From: Omphiscola glabra
Taxonomy: Eukaryota; Mollusca; Gastropoda; Lymnaeidae
Direction: 5' to 3'
NCBI GenBank assembly: GCA_964017045.1
Contig: OZ024809.1
Location: 5,355,012-5,419,011 of the forward strand
Length of the DNA: 64,000 bases
Shown: one piece after another, positions 22,778 through 34,000 of the stretch
How positions within the stretch are numbered: position 1 is the first letter of the stretch
How the letters are laid out: each line of letters begins with the position of its first letter
Made by a program: the position numbers and the translations under genes
The notes under the pieces: generated by a model
Database searches by the model: none
Seen by the model: the letters and a program-made list of their open reading frames with translations, nothing else
Told to the model about the DNA's origin: nothing

Positions 22778-25185
22778 GGAAGGTGGAGTGTGTTATTGTG
22801 TGGTGCAGTCATATAGAAAGAAAATTGGTAAATGCGAAGTGATAGCACCGCGTTCTTTTACCGTGACCGCCAACTTGATTGGCGTGACCCGTAAAATTAA
22901 GAATAAAACGTTTAAAAATAATGAAAACAATTTCCTAAATGTATCCCTAACCTGAACCCTAAATATATCCCTAACCATCGGGTTATTAGTTAAATATTAC
23001 CCTATATTGGCAAGTAATGGCGGCACCAAGGTTTTGAAAACGAAGTCACGGTGCTATCTCTTCGCATTTGCCAAAAAAAGGGGGGGGGGTGTAGTAGTTA
23101 TAGTTATATAAAATACAATTGGTAGTTATTAAGGCGAAATCATTATTTATAAATTGTTTAAAATGGCTATAGTTATAGTCAGTGTATAATATAATCATAA
23201 TATAATGTACAGCCATGGTCATGGTAGTATATGAATAATATGATTATTATGATTAATGATGACACATATTTTTATTTATTAGATAACCAAGTAAGAAGAC
23301 TAAATACCGGTACTATACAATGCATTAAATAGTCTAAAGTTAACTTTAGGTACGGAGTACCTCAAAAATGACAAAAAACAAATTGAATATCACTGATCAC
23401 GAATCTGCAGCATGCGCACTACTAGCCCTCCATGGCTATGACTATGACTAAACTCTATAGGCATGGCACTTTAATTTTATTTAATCATTTTAATATACAA
23501 AAGATCATCATTGATAGTTAACACTCAGTTGTGTCAATTCTGTGGTGATGGATTTGTTCCTGATCAGTTGTGTAGCTACGGTTCTTGCCCAGGGCAGGCC
23601 AAGCTTTTGCTGCCCCCTGCCACAAAAAAACTTAATAGTTGGCCATAAATGCAGCCCCCCCCCATAAAAGGGAAAAAAGTGCCCCCTCTGCACCACCTAT
23701 TCCTATTTTACGCCACTGTTCCAGCAGACTCTTTTGGGTGATGGTGTTAATTTATAATCTTGCCATCATAGATGCTTCTGCTTCTTTGTAATGAGCAGGA
23801 TATGATGGACTCAAGGCCTGTAATAACTGAAGTTCTCAACAATTTCAAGATTGCACCCATCAATAAAGAAACAGATGACAAAGATTGAGATTACAATGTT
23901 GCTTCACTCCGCTGCTAACTGGAGAATTCTCCAATGTGGTAGCACATTGTGATCACATCACAATGTGTTTGTGGAATGATACGATGAAAAGTCCACTCTT
24001 GATTTAACACAAAGTGAACAACGATCAAGTATTATCAGTTCAATCAACACAGTCTAGATTTAATTTAAATATGAAGTGAATGAGAAAAAATGCAGCAATA
24101 ATAAATGATTTTACTTGGGATGTCCCCATTGCCATTGGGAAAAAGCCTGAAAACCACTGAATTAGAATCTCAGACAATTGGTTCAGTTCAGGAGTGTCTC
24201 TGTATCAATTTTGTTTGGTATTATTTCTAGGTTCTTTCCATATTCATTGTGATAATCATAATATGCTCCATCTTCATAAGTAGTATTTTATCAAATTTAT
24301 TTCTTTTGACACTCAACAAAAACAGGTGCGTCATATACTTTGTGAAAAACAATCCAAAGCTTTAGAAGCCTTAGAAAAACTGAAAAGTGGTTTGAAATTC
24401 AATGAAGTGGCAGCTCAGTACAGTGAAGATAAAGCCAGACAAGGAGTGAGTGAACCGATTCTGTTCCATTACGACCTCATATCTATAAAATCATACATAT
24501 TACATAGCCAAGCTTCTTTTAAAATAGGAAATGAGTAAAACAAAGTAAGGTCAAACCTGAAAAAGTACGATCGTGTTGGCAGGAAGCCTTCGCCAGCAAA
24601 CAAACAACAGAAAAAGCAGAATAAAATAACAAATCAAAAATTGCACTTAGCTGAGAAGTAGTATCTGAGAGGGCAGCAAAAGAATTGCATATTCATATAC
24701 ACTCATAAATTAAAAAATTAAAGTTTGAAATAATTTTTTCCTCTTTTATATTAAGTTATGTTAAGTGATATGCATTTCATTACAAAAATATTTTCTTCCT
24801 TTATGGAGGATGTTCTTAATTTCAGAAAAAAAGATTTAAATGTAAGCCTGCTGAAGTATTTTAAAATATTCACCTTTGGTGACTTATTTAAAATGACATA
24901 GATTTTACTTGAGGTTACGCTTCTATCTAAATATAATACTGGTACTAATCTTTTAAAAATTAATGCACTACCACATTTAAGCTATTTTTTTAAAAAAGTT
25001 TTACACTTTTTCTTTAATACCTGAAGGGTGACCTTGGATGGATGACAAGAGGAAGTATGGTTGGACCATTTCAAGATGCAGCTTTTGCCCTCCCCAACAG
25101 CACAATAGACAAGCCAAATTACACAGACCCACCAGTGAAAACAAAGTTTGGTTATCACATTATCATGGTTGAAGGAAAAAAGTAA
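22661..25185 (+). CDS. PIN4: PIN4 / parvulin-14 peptidyl-prolyl isomerase (3 exons)
   Basis: Exons are 22661-22777, 24326-24445 and 25027-25185. If exon 1 ends after the AAG codon, the protein has 131 residues, the same length as human PIN4. The first ~39 residues are a Gly/Lys-rich basic tail ([20 protein letters not shown]), which in the family binds DNA and pre-ribosomes. The rest is the parvulin PPIase fold, with [48 protein letters not shown] and [15 protein letters not shown]4 isomerises Xaa-Pro bonds and acts in ribosome biogenesis and chromatin. It shares its promoter with GPALPP1. The odd point is the intron 1 donor, which reads GG rather than GT. Confidence 0.9.
22778..22783 (+). 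promoter_or_regulatory. PIN4: Non-canonical PIN4 intron 1 donor (GGAAGG)
   Basis: At the conserved junction the intron would begin GGAAGG, one base (+2 T to G) from a near-ideal GTAAGG. Alternatives: GTGGAG at 22783 shifts the frame; GTGTTA at 22790 is in frame and adds four residues (GRWS); GTTAAG at 22772 is in frame and removes two. Confidence 0.6.
22825..23074. mobile_element. MITE with ~26-bp inverted ends in PIN4 intron 1
   Basis: The ends at 22825-22850 and 23049-23074 are inverse copies with two or so mismatches (core AAATGCGAAG..GATAGCACCG). The interior includes several CCCTAA-like pieces (22940-22980). No coding capacity. It begins under 50 bp after PIN4 exon 1. Confidence 0.65.
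23563..23720. mobile_element. Probable hAT-type MITE
   Basis: The left end GTTGTGTAGCTACGG and right end TTTTACGCCACTGTT are imperfect inverses of the CAGTGGCGTAGC type, enclosing GC-rich, poly-C DNA. Ends are diverged. Confidence 0.4.
24326..24445 (+). CDS. PIN4: PIN4 exon 2
   Basis: Forty codons between AAAACAG and GTGAGT, phase 0, covering the first half of the PPIase domain from VRHILCEK to SEDKARQG. Confidence 0.9.
25027..25185 (+). CDS. PIN4: PIN4 exon 3 (terminal)
   Basis: The acceptor CCTGAAG is followed by 52 codons and TAA at 25183-25185. It contains [20 protein letters not shown] and [13 protein letters not shown], the conserved end of the parvulin fold. Confidence 0.9.
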   Translation, partial: GDLGWMTRGSMVGPFQDAAFALPNSTIDKPNYTDPPVKTKFGYHIIMVEGKK

Positions 25186-25984
25186 CGGTGATGATGTTTG
25201 TTGCAGTTTAGCAAAAGAAGAAAGTTCTAAAAGACTAATGGCACTGTGTCTTAGCTCAGGAAACTATTTGATTAAAATCATGGTGGTGAGTTTCCTTGTG
25301 TTTCAGAAATGACATTGGAACTCAGGTTCTTAGAACTCACCGGTATTAAAGATTAATTGATATTGAAATAATTTTATTCAATTTTCCTAAGTTAAGTCAA
25401 CAACTTTCATATGATTTACTTCATTAAAAACAAACAGACAAAACTTAATTTCTCCAATTCTTTGGGTTTTTTTTTAGTGTGTGTACTGTATGTGGTTGAT
25501 CAGTAGTAGTTTGGAAAAAGTAGACTGTTTTTGTTGTTAACATTATTATTATTAAATGGTTATTGACCTCATAATACTTACCAGTGATAACTTTCTTCTC
25601 ATACTCAAAAAATAAATGTAATAGATCAGAAGGCTCTGCATAGTAATAGTACTGCTACATGCAAATTATGTGCATATCAATTACGTGCAATGACTCAAAA
25701 CTTTTCATGACAATAGGTTCTTCCAATCGCCCAGTTATTTCCTCATAGCTGCTTTACAAGACTGTTAAATTTATAAAGGAAATAGATGAACAAGATAAGT
25801 TTAGGCTTGAAATTATAAAGAAAATTAAATAGTGGAACAAGGTATAATTTGGCTTGAAATTATGTAAAGCTACTATTACTATTCCTGGGTTAAGGCAAAT
25901 AAAGAGAAACAAAAATTAGAATTTTAAACTCAAAAGTTAAATCAATTCTGTTGTATGGCCCATTAAGTTGGTGATTAACCAAGA

Positions 25985-26330
25985 GCGATCGGACGATACT
26001 TCAAAACCTTTGCAAATAGATGTCTGCACAGAATCCTTATCATACAGTGGTTCCACAAAATCTCAAACACAGCATTGAGGGAAATAACAGCAAAATACCC
26101 AGACAATAGAGCAAGAAATCCAGAAAATGTGGAGATGGGTAGGTCATATGTTGATGAGAAAACCCATGCCAAAAATAACAAAACAAGCACTGGTTTGGAT
26201 CCCTCAAAGATCAAGGAACACTTTAAAAATATCTTGTTGAAGAGAGGTCGATTGGTAAGAGTTAGAGAAGAAAAACATTGAAAATAAATTGTTAATGACC
26301 TCAGCAAGAGTCTTGTAGATAATTTTGAAA
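25985..26330 (+). pseudogene. LINE reverse-transcriptase C-terminal fragment, frameshifted
   Basis: Frame pieces read KTFANRCLHRILIIQWFHKI and SNTALREITAKYPD, then after a shift EIQKMWRWVGHMLMRKPMPK and ITKQALVWIP. This matches the C-LRRIL-I-W..ISN..L and [12 protein letters not shown] motifs after the RT domain, as in the element at 39.7 kb. At least one frameshift and premature stops. Confidence 0.75.
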
Positions 26331-26825
26331 TTGATAGATGCTGCCGACATCGGGTGCTGAGTAATGCTCTGGATTGGGTTTTCAAACAAAAATTTATGGT
26401 GAAACTAAAAGATGCAGCTATCCTGAGCCAGAAGAGCAGTCTTCAGCAAAGATGAGTTTCTTCATGATTAACACTGTGCTGCTTTAGGATTGCGGTTCTC
26501 GAGAGGACTCTTTAAGTTTCAATAACTTAACACTACCAGGTATGCTATTCTGTCAAAATGGTTTATCAATTATTTTTTAAAATGAAATGTTCAAATATGT
26601 GTGTTGATTATCTTTGCTGCACATTTTTAAAAATATGGTACTTGGTATTAGGCCTACCACTACTAATAAGTAAGTGTGTGGTGTGTGTATTTTCAATTTT
26701 ATTCACCAATTTTACTTGATTTTCTTTCATTTAAGTTTAAGAGATTGTGTAGATATGGGTCAAATGCTCTTCTTTGTCAGCAACTAGGGATCTCTCTGAC
26801 TGGTGCAGCTACACTCCTTATAAAG

Positions 26826-27552
26826 CCCATGTGTCAAACTCAAGGCCCCTGGGCCACATCCGGCCCGCCGTACAATTATATCCAAGTCAACACTATGGTG
26901 TTTCCCAATGTGCACTTTGCTGAAAAACTTAGCTTACTTCGCACGGAGTTTGCACGGCTATTTAGTGATTTTGAAGCACAGACATGTAATTTTGAGCTGT
27001 TTAGTAACCCATTTGTCATAGACGTGGAAACTGAACCTGTAAATTTGCAGATGGAGCTAATAGAGCTGCAGTGTAATGGGACACTAAAGGCAAAGTAGGA
27101 CATTGGGGCCTGCACAGTTCACTCGTTTCATTCCTCAAGAGATGTCCCAGCTTCGTCTACAAGCGGCTGGAACCTTGAGCATGTTGGGTAGCACATATAT
27201 GTGTGAGCAGCTGTTTTCTGTGATGAAGATTAACAAAACATCACACAGGAGTTGTCTCACTGATGAACACTTGCAGTCCATCATGGGAATCTCAATGACA
27301 CAGAACGTTACTCCCAACAAAAACGAACTTACTTGTTTTTGTAGCCAAGAAAATGTGCCAAACATCCAGCTCTGACTAATTGGCATAAGAACGAAAATGA
27401 CCAATGATTTTTAATTATTAAAACTTTTGTCTGTTTTCATAAATGTTTTTAAAGAAAGATTAATTTTCCGCCCATTGAATGTTTATCCTGTTCGGCCCGC
27501 AACCTTACGTATGATTTGAATTTTGGCCCGCCAAGCAAGTTTGACACCCCTG
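26826..27552 (+). mobile_element. hAT transposon copy (GTF2IRD2-like transposase remnant) with TIRs and target duplication
   Basis: The ends match in inverse (left CCCATGTGTCAAACTCAAGG, right inverse CAGGGGTGTCAAACTTGC). Flanks TTATAAAG (26818-26825) and CTGTAAAG (27553-27560) agree at 6 of 8 bases, fitting an 8-bp hAT duplication. Inside, 26883-27096 encodes FSDFEAQTCNFELFSNPFVI, and 27100-27375 encodes the C-terminal dimerisation part (QLRLQAAGTLSMLGSTYMCE, TSHRSCLTDEHLQSI). A stop separates them, and the N-terminal part is deleted, so it is non-autonomous. Confidence 0.85.
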
Positions 27553-28665
27553 CTGTAAAGGCTTGAGATTTGAAGTAAAAAGAGGGTGGGGTGTGTGTGA
27601 CATACCTTCTTTAATTAAACAACCCTTAAAAACAAAAGTTTTTCGTAATCGTATTAATCCTTTTCATTTTCTATTATCCGGTATTTTATTTTATATTAAT
27701 TTTCTAATGACCCATCCGCTTTTACACTGCAGATTTGTTACACCAACTATTCCAGAAAAACAAAAGAAAATATTACTGATCTCCTTCCTCTTCACCTTGA
27801 AAAACAGGAAAAACTGATTTTTGGGGTTGGAGCTGAAAATTTGACAGAGTCTGTTCACCGCTTTACGGGTTGACGCAAAGTAGGTCCATTAGCCATCTGA
27901 AGATTTTGCAACCAAGCCAGACAGAAACACACAAACAATAGTAAAGTTAATATAAAGTATTTAAAAAGCAAGTATAGCAGCAACTTCTGACCAAACCTTG
28001 TAAGAACACATTTTTTTTACATATTAATTGATGTGTTTATGAGGATTATGAATATTTAAATAAAGTTCTTTGTGTTGGTGTTAGAAGTTGACAAACGGTT
28101 CACTTTAATTAGCAGCAAACACAATTTAATTAATGAACAACAGACAGAGGCGTAGTAAAGAAAAAAACTTTATTTTTTTAAATGGACTCTTAAAGTGATC
28201 AAACTGCAGGCACCCAGACAAAACTTAACAAAGGTAACTTAGGCAAAAAACTTTCATAAGAAGTAAGGTAAAGCAAATTAATATTTATAAACCTAACAGT
28301 AACGGCCAGGCAATTATTGTAATCAAACATTTATAAACCTAACTAACAGCCAGGCAACTATTGTAATCAAACACTTTGGTTTTTCAAACAAAATCAAATG
28401 CTTTACAAAATAATATTTTGCTTGCAAGCAACTTAGAGAAACTGCGATATGCTGAAAAAGCTGATGAACTAATTAAATGGACTATATGTTAGCATTACAA
28501 CTGTGAGGTCATAGAAGCAGCAAAGTATATTTTTAGTTGCTCTATTTCCCCCCTCTATCATTATGTTCTTCAAAAAATCCTTCCACAAAATAAATACAAA
28601 TTCTAGCGAAAGTTTAAAAGGAATGAACATTTATGAACAGAGAAGAGAATTAGAGCACCAAGTGC

Positions 28666-28834
28666 CATGGGCGCCCGCAAGTAGTGGCAAGGTGGGGCAC
28701 TTGCCCCCCGCCCCCCTCCCCAGATTTATAGATGAAAGTGAAGAGAAAATAAAGAGAAAGTATTTCCCCCCCCCCCCCCCCCCCCTTAGAAAATATCTCC
28801 CCCCCCCTTAGAAATTTTTCTGCGGGCGCCCATG
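28666..28834. mobile_element. 169-bp MITE with perfect TIRs and 8-bp duplication
   Basis: CATGGGCGCCCGCA at the left end is exactly inverted at the right end (28821-28834). The flanks are both CCAAGTGC (28658-28665 and 28835-28842). The inside is poly-C-rich with a run of about 20 C. The 8-bp duplication suggests hAT mobilisation. Confidence 0.85.
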
Positions 28835-29048
28835 CCAAGTGCAACATGACTTTCAGTTATATTGGAAAAAAAAAAAACCATTGAATGAAAGGTACCCGGT
28901 AGCAATGTTGTCAGCTGTTCGTACTAGTACTATTAGGTTTCACTTTAAATATCAATAGGTGAAAATAATTGTGCTTTCAGGCGGTTGCATGAAGCAAAAC
29001 AAAACTAAGACAATGTGACAGAAATTCATATTTTATACCAAACATAAA

Positions 29049-29110
29049 GAGCCATAATGATCAATAAATTGATCGTGGGCCCTTAATATTTAGAAGAAGA
29101 AAGACTTGAC
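29049..29110 (+). repeat. Dispersed hairpin-bearing repeat, copy 2
   Basis: GAGCCATAATGATCAATAAA, ATTGATCGTGGGCCC, then TTTAGAAGAAGAAAGAC. Same family as 1722-1784 (inverse) and 36170-36220. Confidence 0.5.
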
Positions 29111-29589
29111 TTATACTTATTCAAACCAGGGCCTACTGATATTAATGAGCTACAATCTGGCTGAGAGGGAGGGCAGAAGACATTCTATATGAAAACATTT
29201 TTGCTTACATGCATAAAGGAGATCGTCATATTGTAGTAGACAGCAAGCTATTTAAAACACATTTGGAAACAATGCCTTCCCAACAGCAGAAATATCACGC
29301 ACATAGTTTCAATGTGCAAAGCTGACCAGAAAGCAAGGGTAATACTTACATTAAAATGTTATTCTGCTGTTTATAACATGTTTTCAAAAAAAAAAAAATG
29401 TCACTTGACAAAAACAAATGAGGGTAATTTATTTATTATTGATATACCAGTACACACAAAATACACACATCCACAATGATTCTTTTAAGGTACCGTTCTG
29501 TCAAGGAAGGCCGTCTACTCACTCTCAAGTATAGATTGGCCATTACAAACAGGACTGGTTAACAGTTGCCTGGTTTGACAGAAAACTGG

Positions 29590-29695
29590 GACACCATACA
29601 TTAAGGAACTAGAGGGACACCCCATACATTAAAGGAATTAGAGGGACACCCCATACATTAAGGAATTAGAGGGACACCCATACATTAAGGAATTA
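29590..29695. repeat. Short tandem repeat, ~33-bp unit, 3-4 copies
   Basis: Unit around GGACACCCCATACATTAAGG followed by AATTAGA. A neighbouring 22-bp duplication (GCAAGTAGCCTCATAATTAG) lies at 29747-29786. Confidence 0.8.
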
Positions 29696-30862
29696 CAGGC
29701 TATCAATGATATCGTAATTGATATATTTATCAGTAAATGCGCCAAGTAGCCTCATAATTAGCGGCAAGTAGCCTCATAATTAGCGGCACAACATTAATTA
29801 GCACAGTGGATGGTCACTTCTTTAAGGAATGTAAAGTGTTTACATTAGCTCTTTGACTCTTTTAAAGCTGTGCGGTTTCATTTCAAACAATTCAAGACTG
29901 ATGGGGTGTCGTGCAGTAGAGTATTAAGTGCAAGGGAAAATAAACATTCACACATTCAAAAACACTTCCATTGCAAAATTTCATGGAAACTTTTAACATG
30001 ATGAAAAGTTGAGAAGATGAATCACCTGAGCATAGCAGTACTTTCAAGGAATTACCAATAATCAAAATAAATTTAAAAAATATGAACGAAGATTGTTTTA
30101 ATGGAATTTTTTTTTTTAATAAAAAAGGTTTTTAAAATGCCTTTAAATTTCAATGACATGTGCTCTAATCATCTGGTCCTAAAAACTTTGTACTAAACTA
30201 TATGTTTTCAATTTGAACTGCATTACAGTGGTGAAGTCTGGGAGGTGATGAATTCAATACAAAATACAGAATGATCGTCAACAGGCCAACAAGAAATGGT
30301 GGAACTAAATATTAAATATTTTTCTTCTGAATTTTTTGTTTTACACTCCAAATCATAATTAAACATTTCTAAATTAGAGAAAGTTTATTAACACCTGGAT
30401 ACATTGCTGTCAAAGTGTCAATTTAAAATGATAATTTAATCATTTCCGTTTCTCTGACCGGAAAATAAAGCTCATTTACAAATATATGATTATGATGTGT
30501 TGTTCCTTAAAATATTTTAAATAAAAATAAATCACTCCCCAACAAACAGTTGGGATATAGTATGATGTTTTATTGATCACTTAAGTCAGTTTAATAAAGT
30601 TTGACGAAGATACTCAAGTTCATTTAAATGCAAGAGGCAGCTAATCTGACCTTTCAAGTTGGTTTTAAAAAAGTAATACAATCAAGTGTTGCACTGGTTT
30701 TGCAAAATAGAAAAATCCTGTTATTATACATTTAGTTTTGAATAAAGTAAACCAAAATTATGAAGAATTATTTTGTTTTCTTCTTCATCTACCTATGATT
30801 GTATAACAAATAGTGTTTTATGTTTTCATCTCCTACAGTTTTCTGTGAACTTTCTCACTGGG

Positions 30863-31008
30863 TTAAACAGACTCGTATCCAGCCTTGCGAGATCGCCTGC
30901 GTCCAATCAAGTATGCAATCAGGACAATGACAACGAGCCCAGCAAGTGCAGCACCAACAGCAATTGGCACAACGCTGCTAGTTTCTTCATCAGCTGAGCA
31001 CTCAGAGA
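30863..31008 (-). CDS. LAMP1: LAMP exon 9: membrane segment and sorting tail
   Basis: The acceptor TGTACAG is followed by two bases completing a Val codon and then ...[10 protein letters not shown], the 24-residue helix, and KAGYESV with stop TAA at 30865-30863. The last lobe cysteine lies just before the helix. Confidence 0.93.
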
Positions 31009-34000
31009 CTGTACAGAAAGAAAGAGAAAAATAATTCATAGAGAAGTTTTGATTTAATTAACTTATATTTCATCATTAATATTCTTTGTTAGTGGGTTTG
31101 CTCAACAAAGGCTCCAAAAGTTTTCATCAATACAATCTACATCAAATCAGTAAAGCGAAAATTTAACGTACTTATAAGTTCAACAATAAACCCTTTTTAA
31201 TAATGCAGTGATAAATGGTAACTAAAGAGGTCCAAACTTCAACTTAACACGTATATTTTTAGTTATAAAAACTTTTAAAAAGCGAAAATGGCTATTAATC
31301 TATTTAAGATTTTTGTCAGAAACTTCAATTATTTTTTGTTAAACAGTTAAGTGCCTTGCGAATGCACACTTGGATGTTTCTAGCGTATTTTGTAGAAATA
31401 CTTAAACTTAATTCTCCTTCACATATATTCAGAAAAATCATGTTGTAGCTTTTGTTATAAAATATCATATCATCATGTTTGCAAACATTTACTGTAGATG
31501 TAAACTGATTAAAAAAAAAGGGTGAAAGAATAACGAATTTAAATGGATAATTCAAAGGAGAGATTTTTTTTGTTTTCTTTTCCAAACTTACCAGAGCCAG
31601 TATTCAGGTTAATATCTCCTTTCTCATTGAAGGCCTTATACTTGAGTTCAGCAGTGTACAGTGTCACATTCTAAAAGAAATAGTCGAAAATTCACTCTTC
31701 AACAGGCTTAATTTAATTTATTTAACCAATGTTTCCCAAACTTTTCTATGCTCTCCACCCTCTACGAAGTGTTTTATTAAGTCTTGCACCAGGTAGGTTT
31801 GTCTGAAAGGCCACCTTGCACATGCTGGGGGTGACCCCAGGAGGGGAAACCCTGCATTAAGCCAACAAAAAAATTCATTATCTGGTTTTGTTTGGCGTTT
31901 GAACCAATAATATGTATGACTGAATGTGCTTGAGTATCTAGTTAAGTTGCCTGGAACATAACTTCAGAAAGCTGTGTTTCCTCCAATTTATTAAACTAGA
32001 AAATAGATTGGTGTTTCACTTTTTATTTCCCAAGCTCTTCCTTTAAAGTCTCTAAGTACAAAAAACCCTAACGGCTGCACATCGATACATTTCTTTCAAT
32101 GGAACTTGGTGCAAGAGTCAAATAATGTGCCAGCTAATTTTATCACACCATTCAAAGAATGACACAAACTTTGAAAATTTGATTTGATGGGGATTCTGAC
32201 TTTTATATTGCAGACCCCTCTGTCCTTTTTTTTTACCTTTTCGTTAAGCACAATTTCTAATGCATTGATACTTTATTATTTAAAAAAAAAAAAAAAGTTA
32301 TTTATACATTGTAATCTTTACATGACTTATTTTCTTAAAACATCATAAGCAAACAAACACCACTACTTCATTCACTTCATTGGCTCCCTGTACAAGCACG
32401 GATGGACTACAAACTCTGTTCTCTGCCACAATTTTTTCTCCAATTCCTGCCCTTCCTATCTAACCGAACTTCTGTCTATTCACCCCTTTGACAGCTTCAC
32501 TCCTCCGCAGAAGCGCATATTCTTTCTGTCCCCAAGACTCGCACAAAAACATACGGTGAACGATATTTCTCTTTCTGTGCCCCCAATCAATGGAATTCTC
32601 TTCCACTACACATCCACAATATACTGACCATCACAGCCTTCAAAACTGCACTCAAAACACATCTCTTTAAAGTCTACTATCCTGATTGATTCCATGGTTT
32701 GACATGTAAGTAGTTATAGAATAGCTTGACATGTAAGTAGTTATGGAATTAGTGGAGTGAATATACATTTGTTTTATTTAATTAATGTATGTTAATTTTT
32801 AAGTTCTTGATTGTTTTTTAAATTGTATGTACAGCCTGGTGAGCCCAGCCCCAGGCTGGGGTACTGCGCTATATAAAACTACTACTACTAATAATAATAT
32901 ACCGCCCCACCCCCTGTTGCATGCACATTTTTACCCCCCCCCCCCCCCCGCGTATGTTACAAGGAGCTTTTGAATAAAAAAACCCCCAACAAAATCCAAT
33001 AATATTTATATGTTTATAATGTTGAGGTAAACAATGTGACACGGTTTTCACCACTGGGATTCTGCGAGCCCAGTGGTTCCCAGAATATATGCCGCATCAT
33101 CCTTGGGGCTTGTTACCCTGGTGCAGGGCCATGAGAATGGGGCGAAGAGCAATAGTCACCCAAATCAGGGGGTGCAAAAATCGTCTTTAGAAAGGACCTA
33201 TAAAATACCATTTAATTCTCAAAGACAAAGGATGCATGCAATAAATTGTCCTTTTACTGGTCCGTCCGGGGAAGGGTTCACATTTTTCTGTATGGGTTGC
33301 TGTAGCTTCCTCACAGGGGCATTTTGAAATGTTACAAAATTTTCATAATTTTATTTCCACTTTTAATCAAATGTGACAACTTTCGGTCATGGTGCAAACA
33401 GTAACCCACAAGAGTAACTACTGCTTGCAGTTACAGTGGTACCTCGACATACGAGTGCCCCAACATATGAGATTTTTGAGATACGAGCCGTCAAGCGAGC
33501 AATGTTTTGCTTTGAGATACGAGAAATATTTGAGATAAGAGGAACCGGATCAGCAGGCCGGCCTGATGCTGTGATGAAAATTAGGCAAAAGTAAAAAAAA
33601 ATTGTACAGTAGCATTTAAGTTCAATTAAGTTCAGTGAAGTTTAGGTAAGTTCCATTAAGTTTAGGGTAAGCATTAAGAGTGTAACGAGTAAGTGCATTA
33701 AAGTAACTGTAAGAGTTTAGCATTAACATTGTAGCGACTAAGTGAACGAAGTGAAGCTCCTCCGCCTATCTCCTCCAACCAACACCTCTGCCAGCATCTT
33801 CCGTAAGTTCAAGTTGGCTGATTTCTAAGGTAAATACACTTTATAAAACCAGTTTATTTCTTCACATTCTCTTTTATGTTTTTATACCATTTTTGTCATC
33901 TATAAAAACATTTTTCTTATTCTAAAACATGTAACAAAATTGACTTACGAAGAAGGATATGAAACGAATTAAATTCGTATCTTGAGGTACCACGGTACTA

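Larger units (their letters stand above)
25186..30862. other. Region between PIN4 (plus) and LAMP (minus) stop codons
   Basis: The two genes converge here, so it holds both 3' UTRs. A candidate PIN4 signal AATAAA lies near 25611; LAMP candidates (TTTATT on the plus strand) lie near 30560 and below. Apart from the listed LINE fragment, hAT, MITE and short tandem repeats, no coding feature is supported. Confidence 0.6.

Noticed and set aside
22921..22985. CCCTAA pieces as an interstitial telomere
   Set aside because: Only a few imperfect, spaced units inside a MITE; no tandem (TTAGGG)n run.
31727..31868. hAT MITE
   Set aside because: End similarity (TTTCCCAAAC versus GGGGAAACCC) is too weak and no flanking duplication was found.
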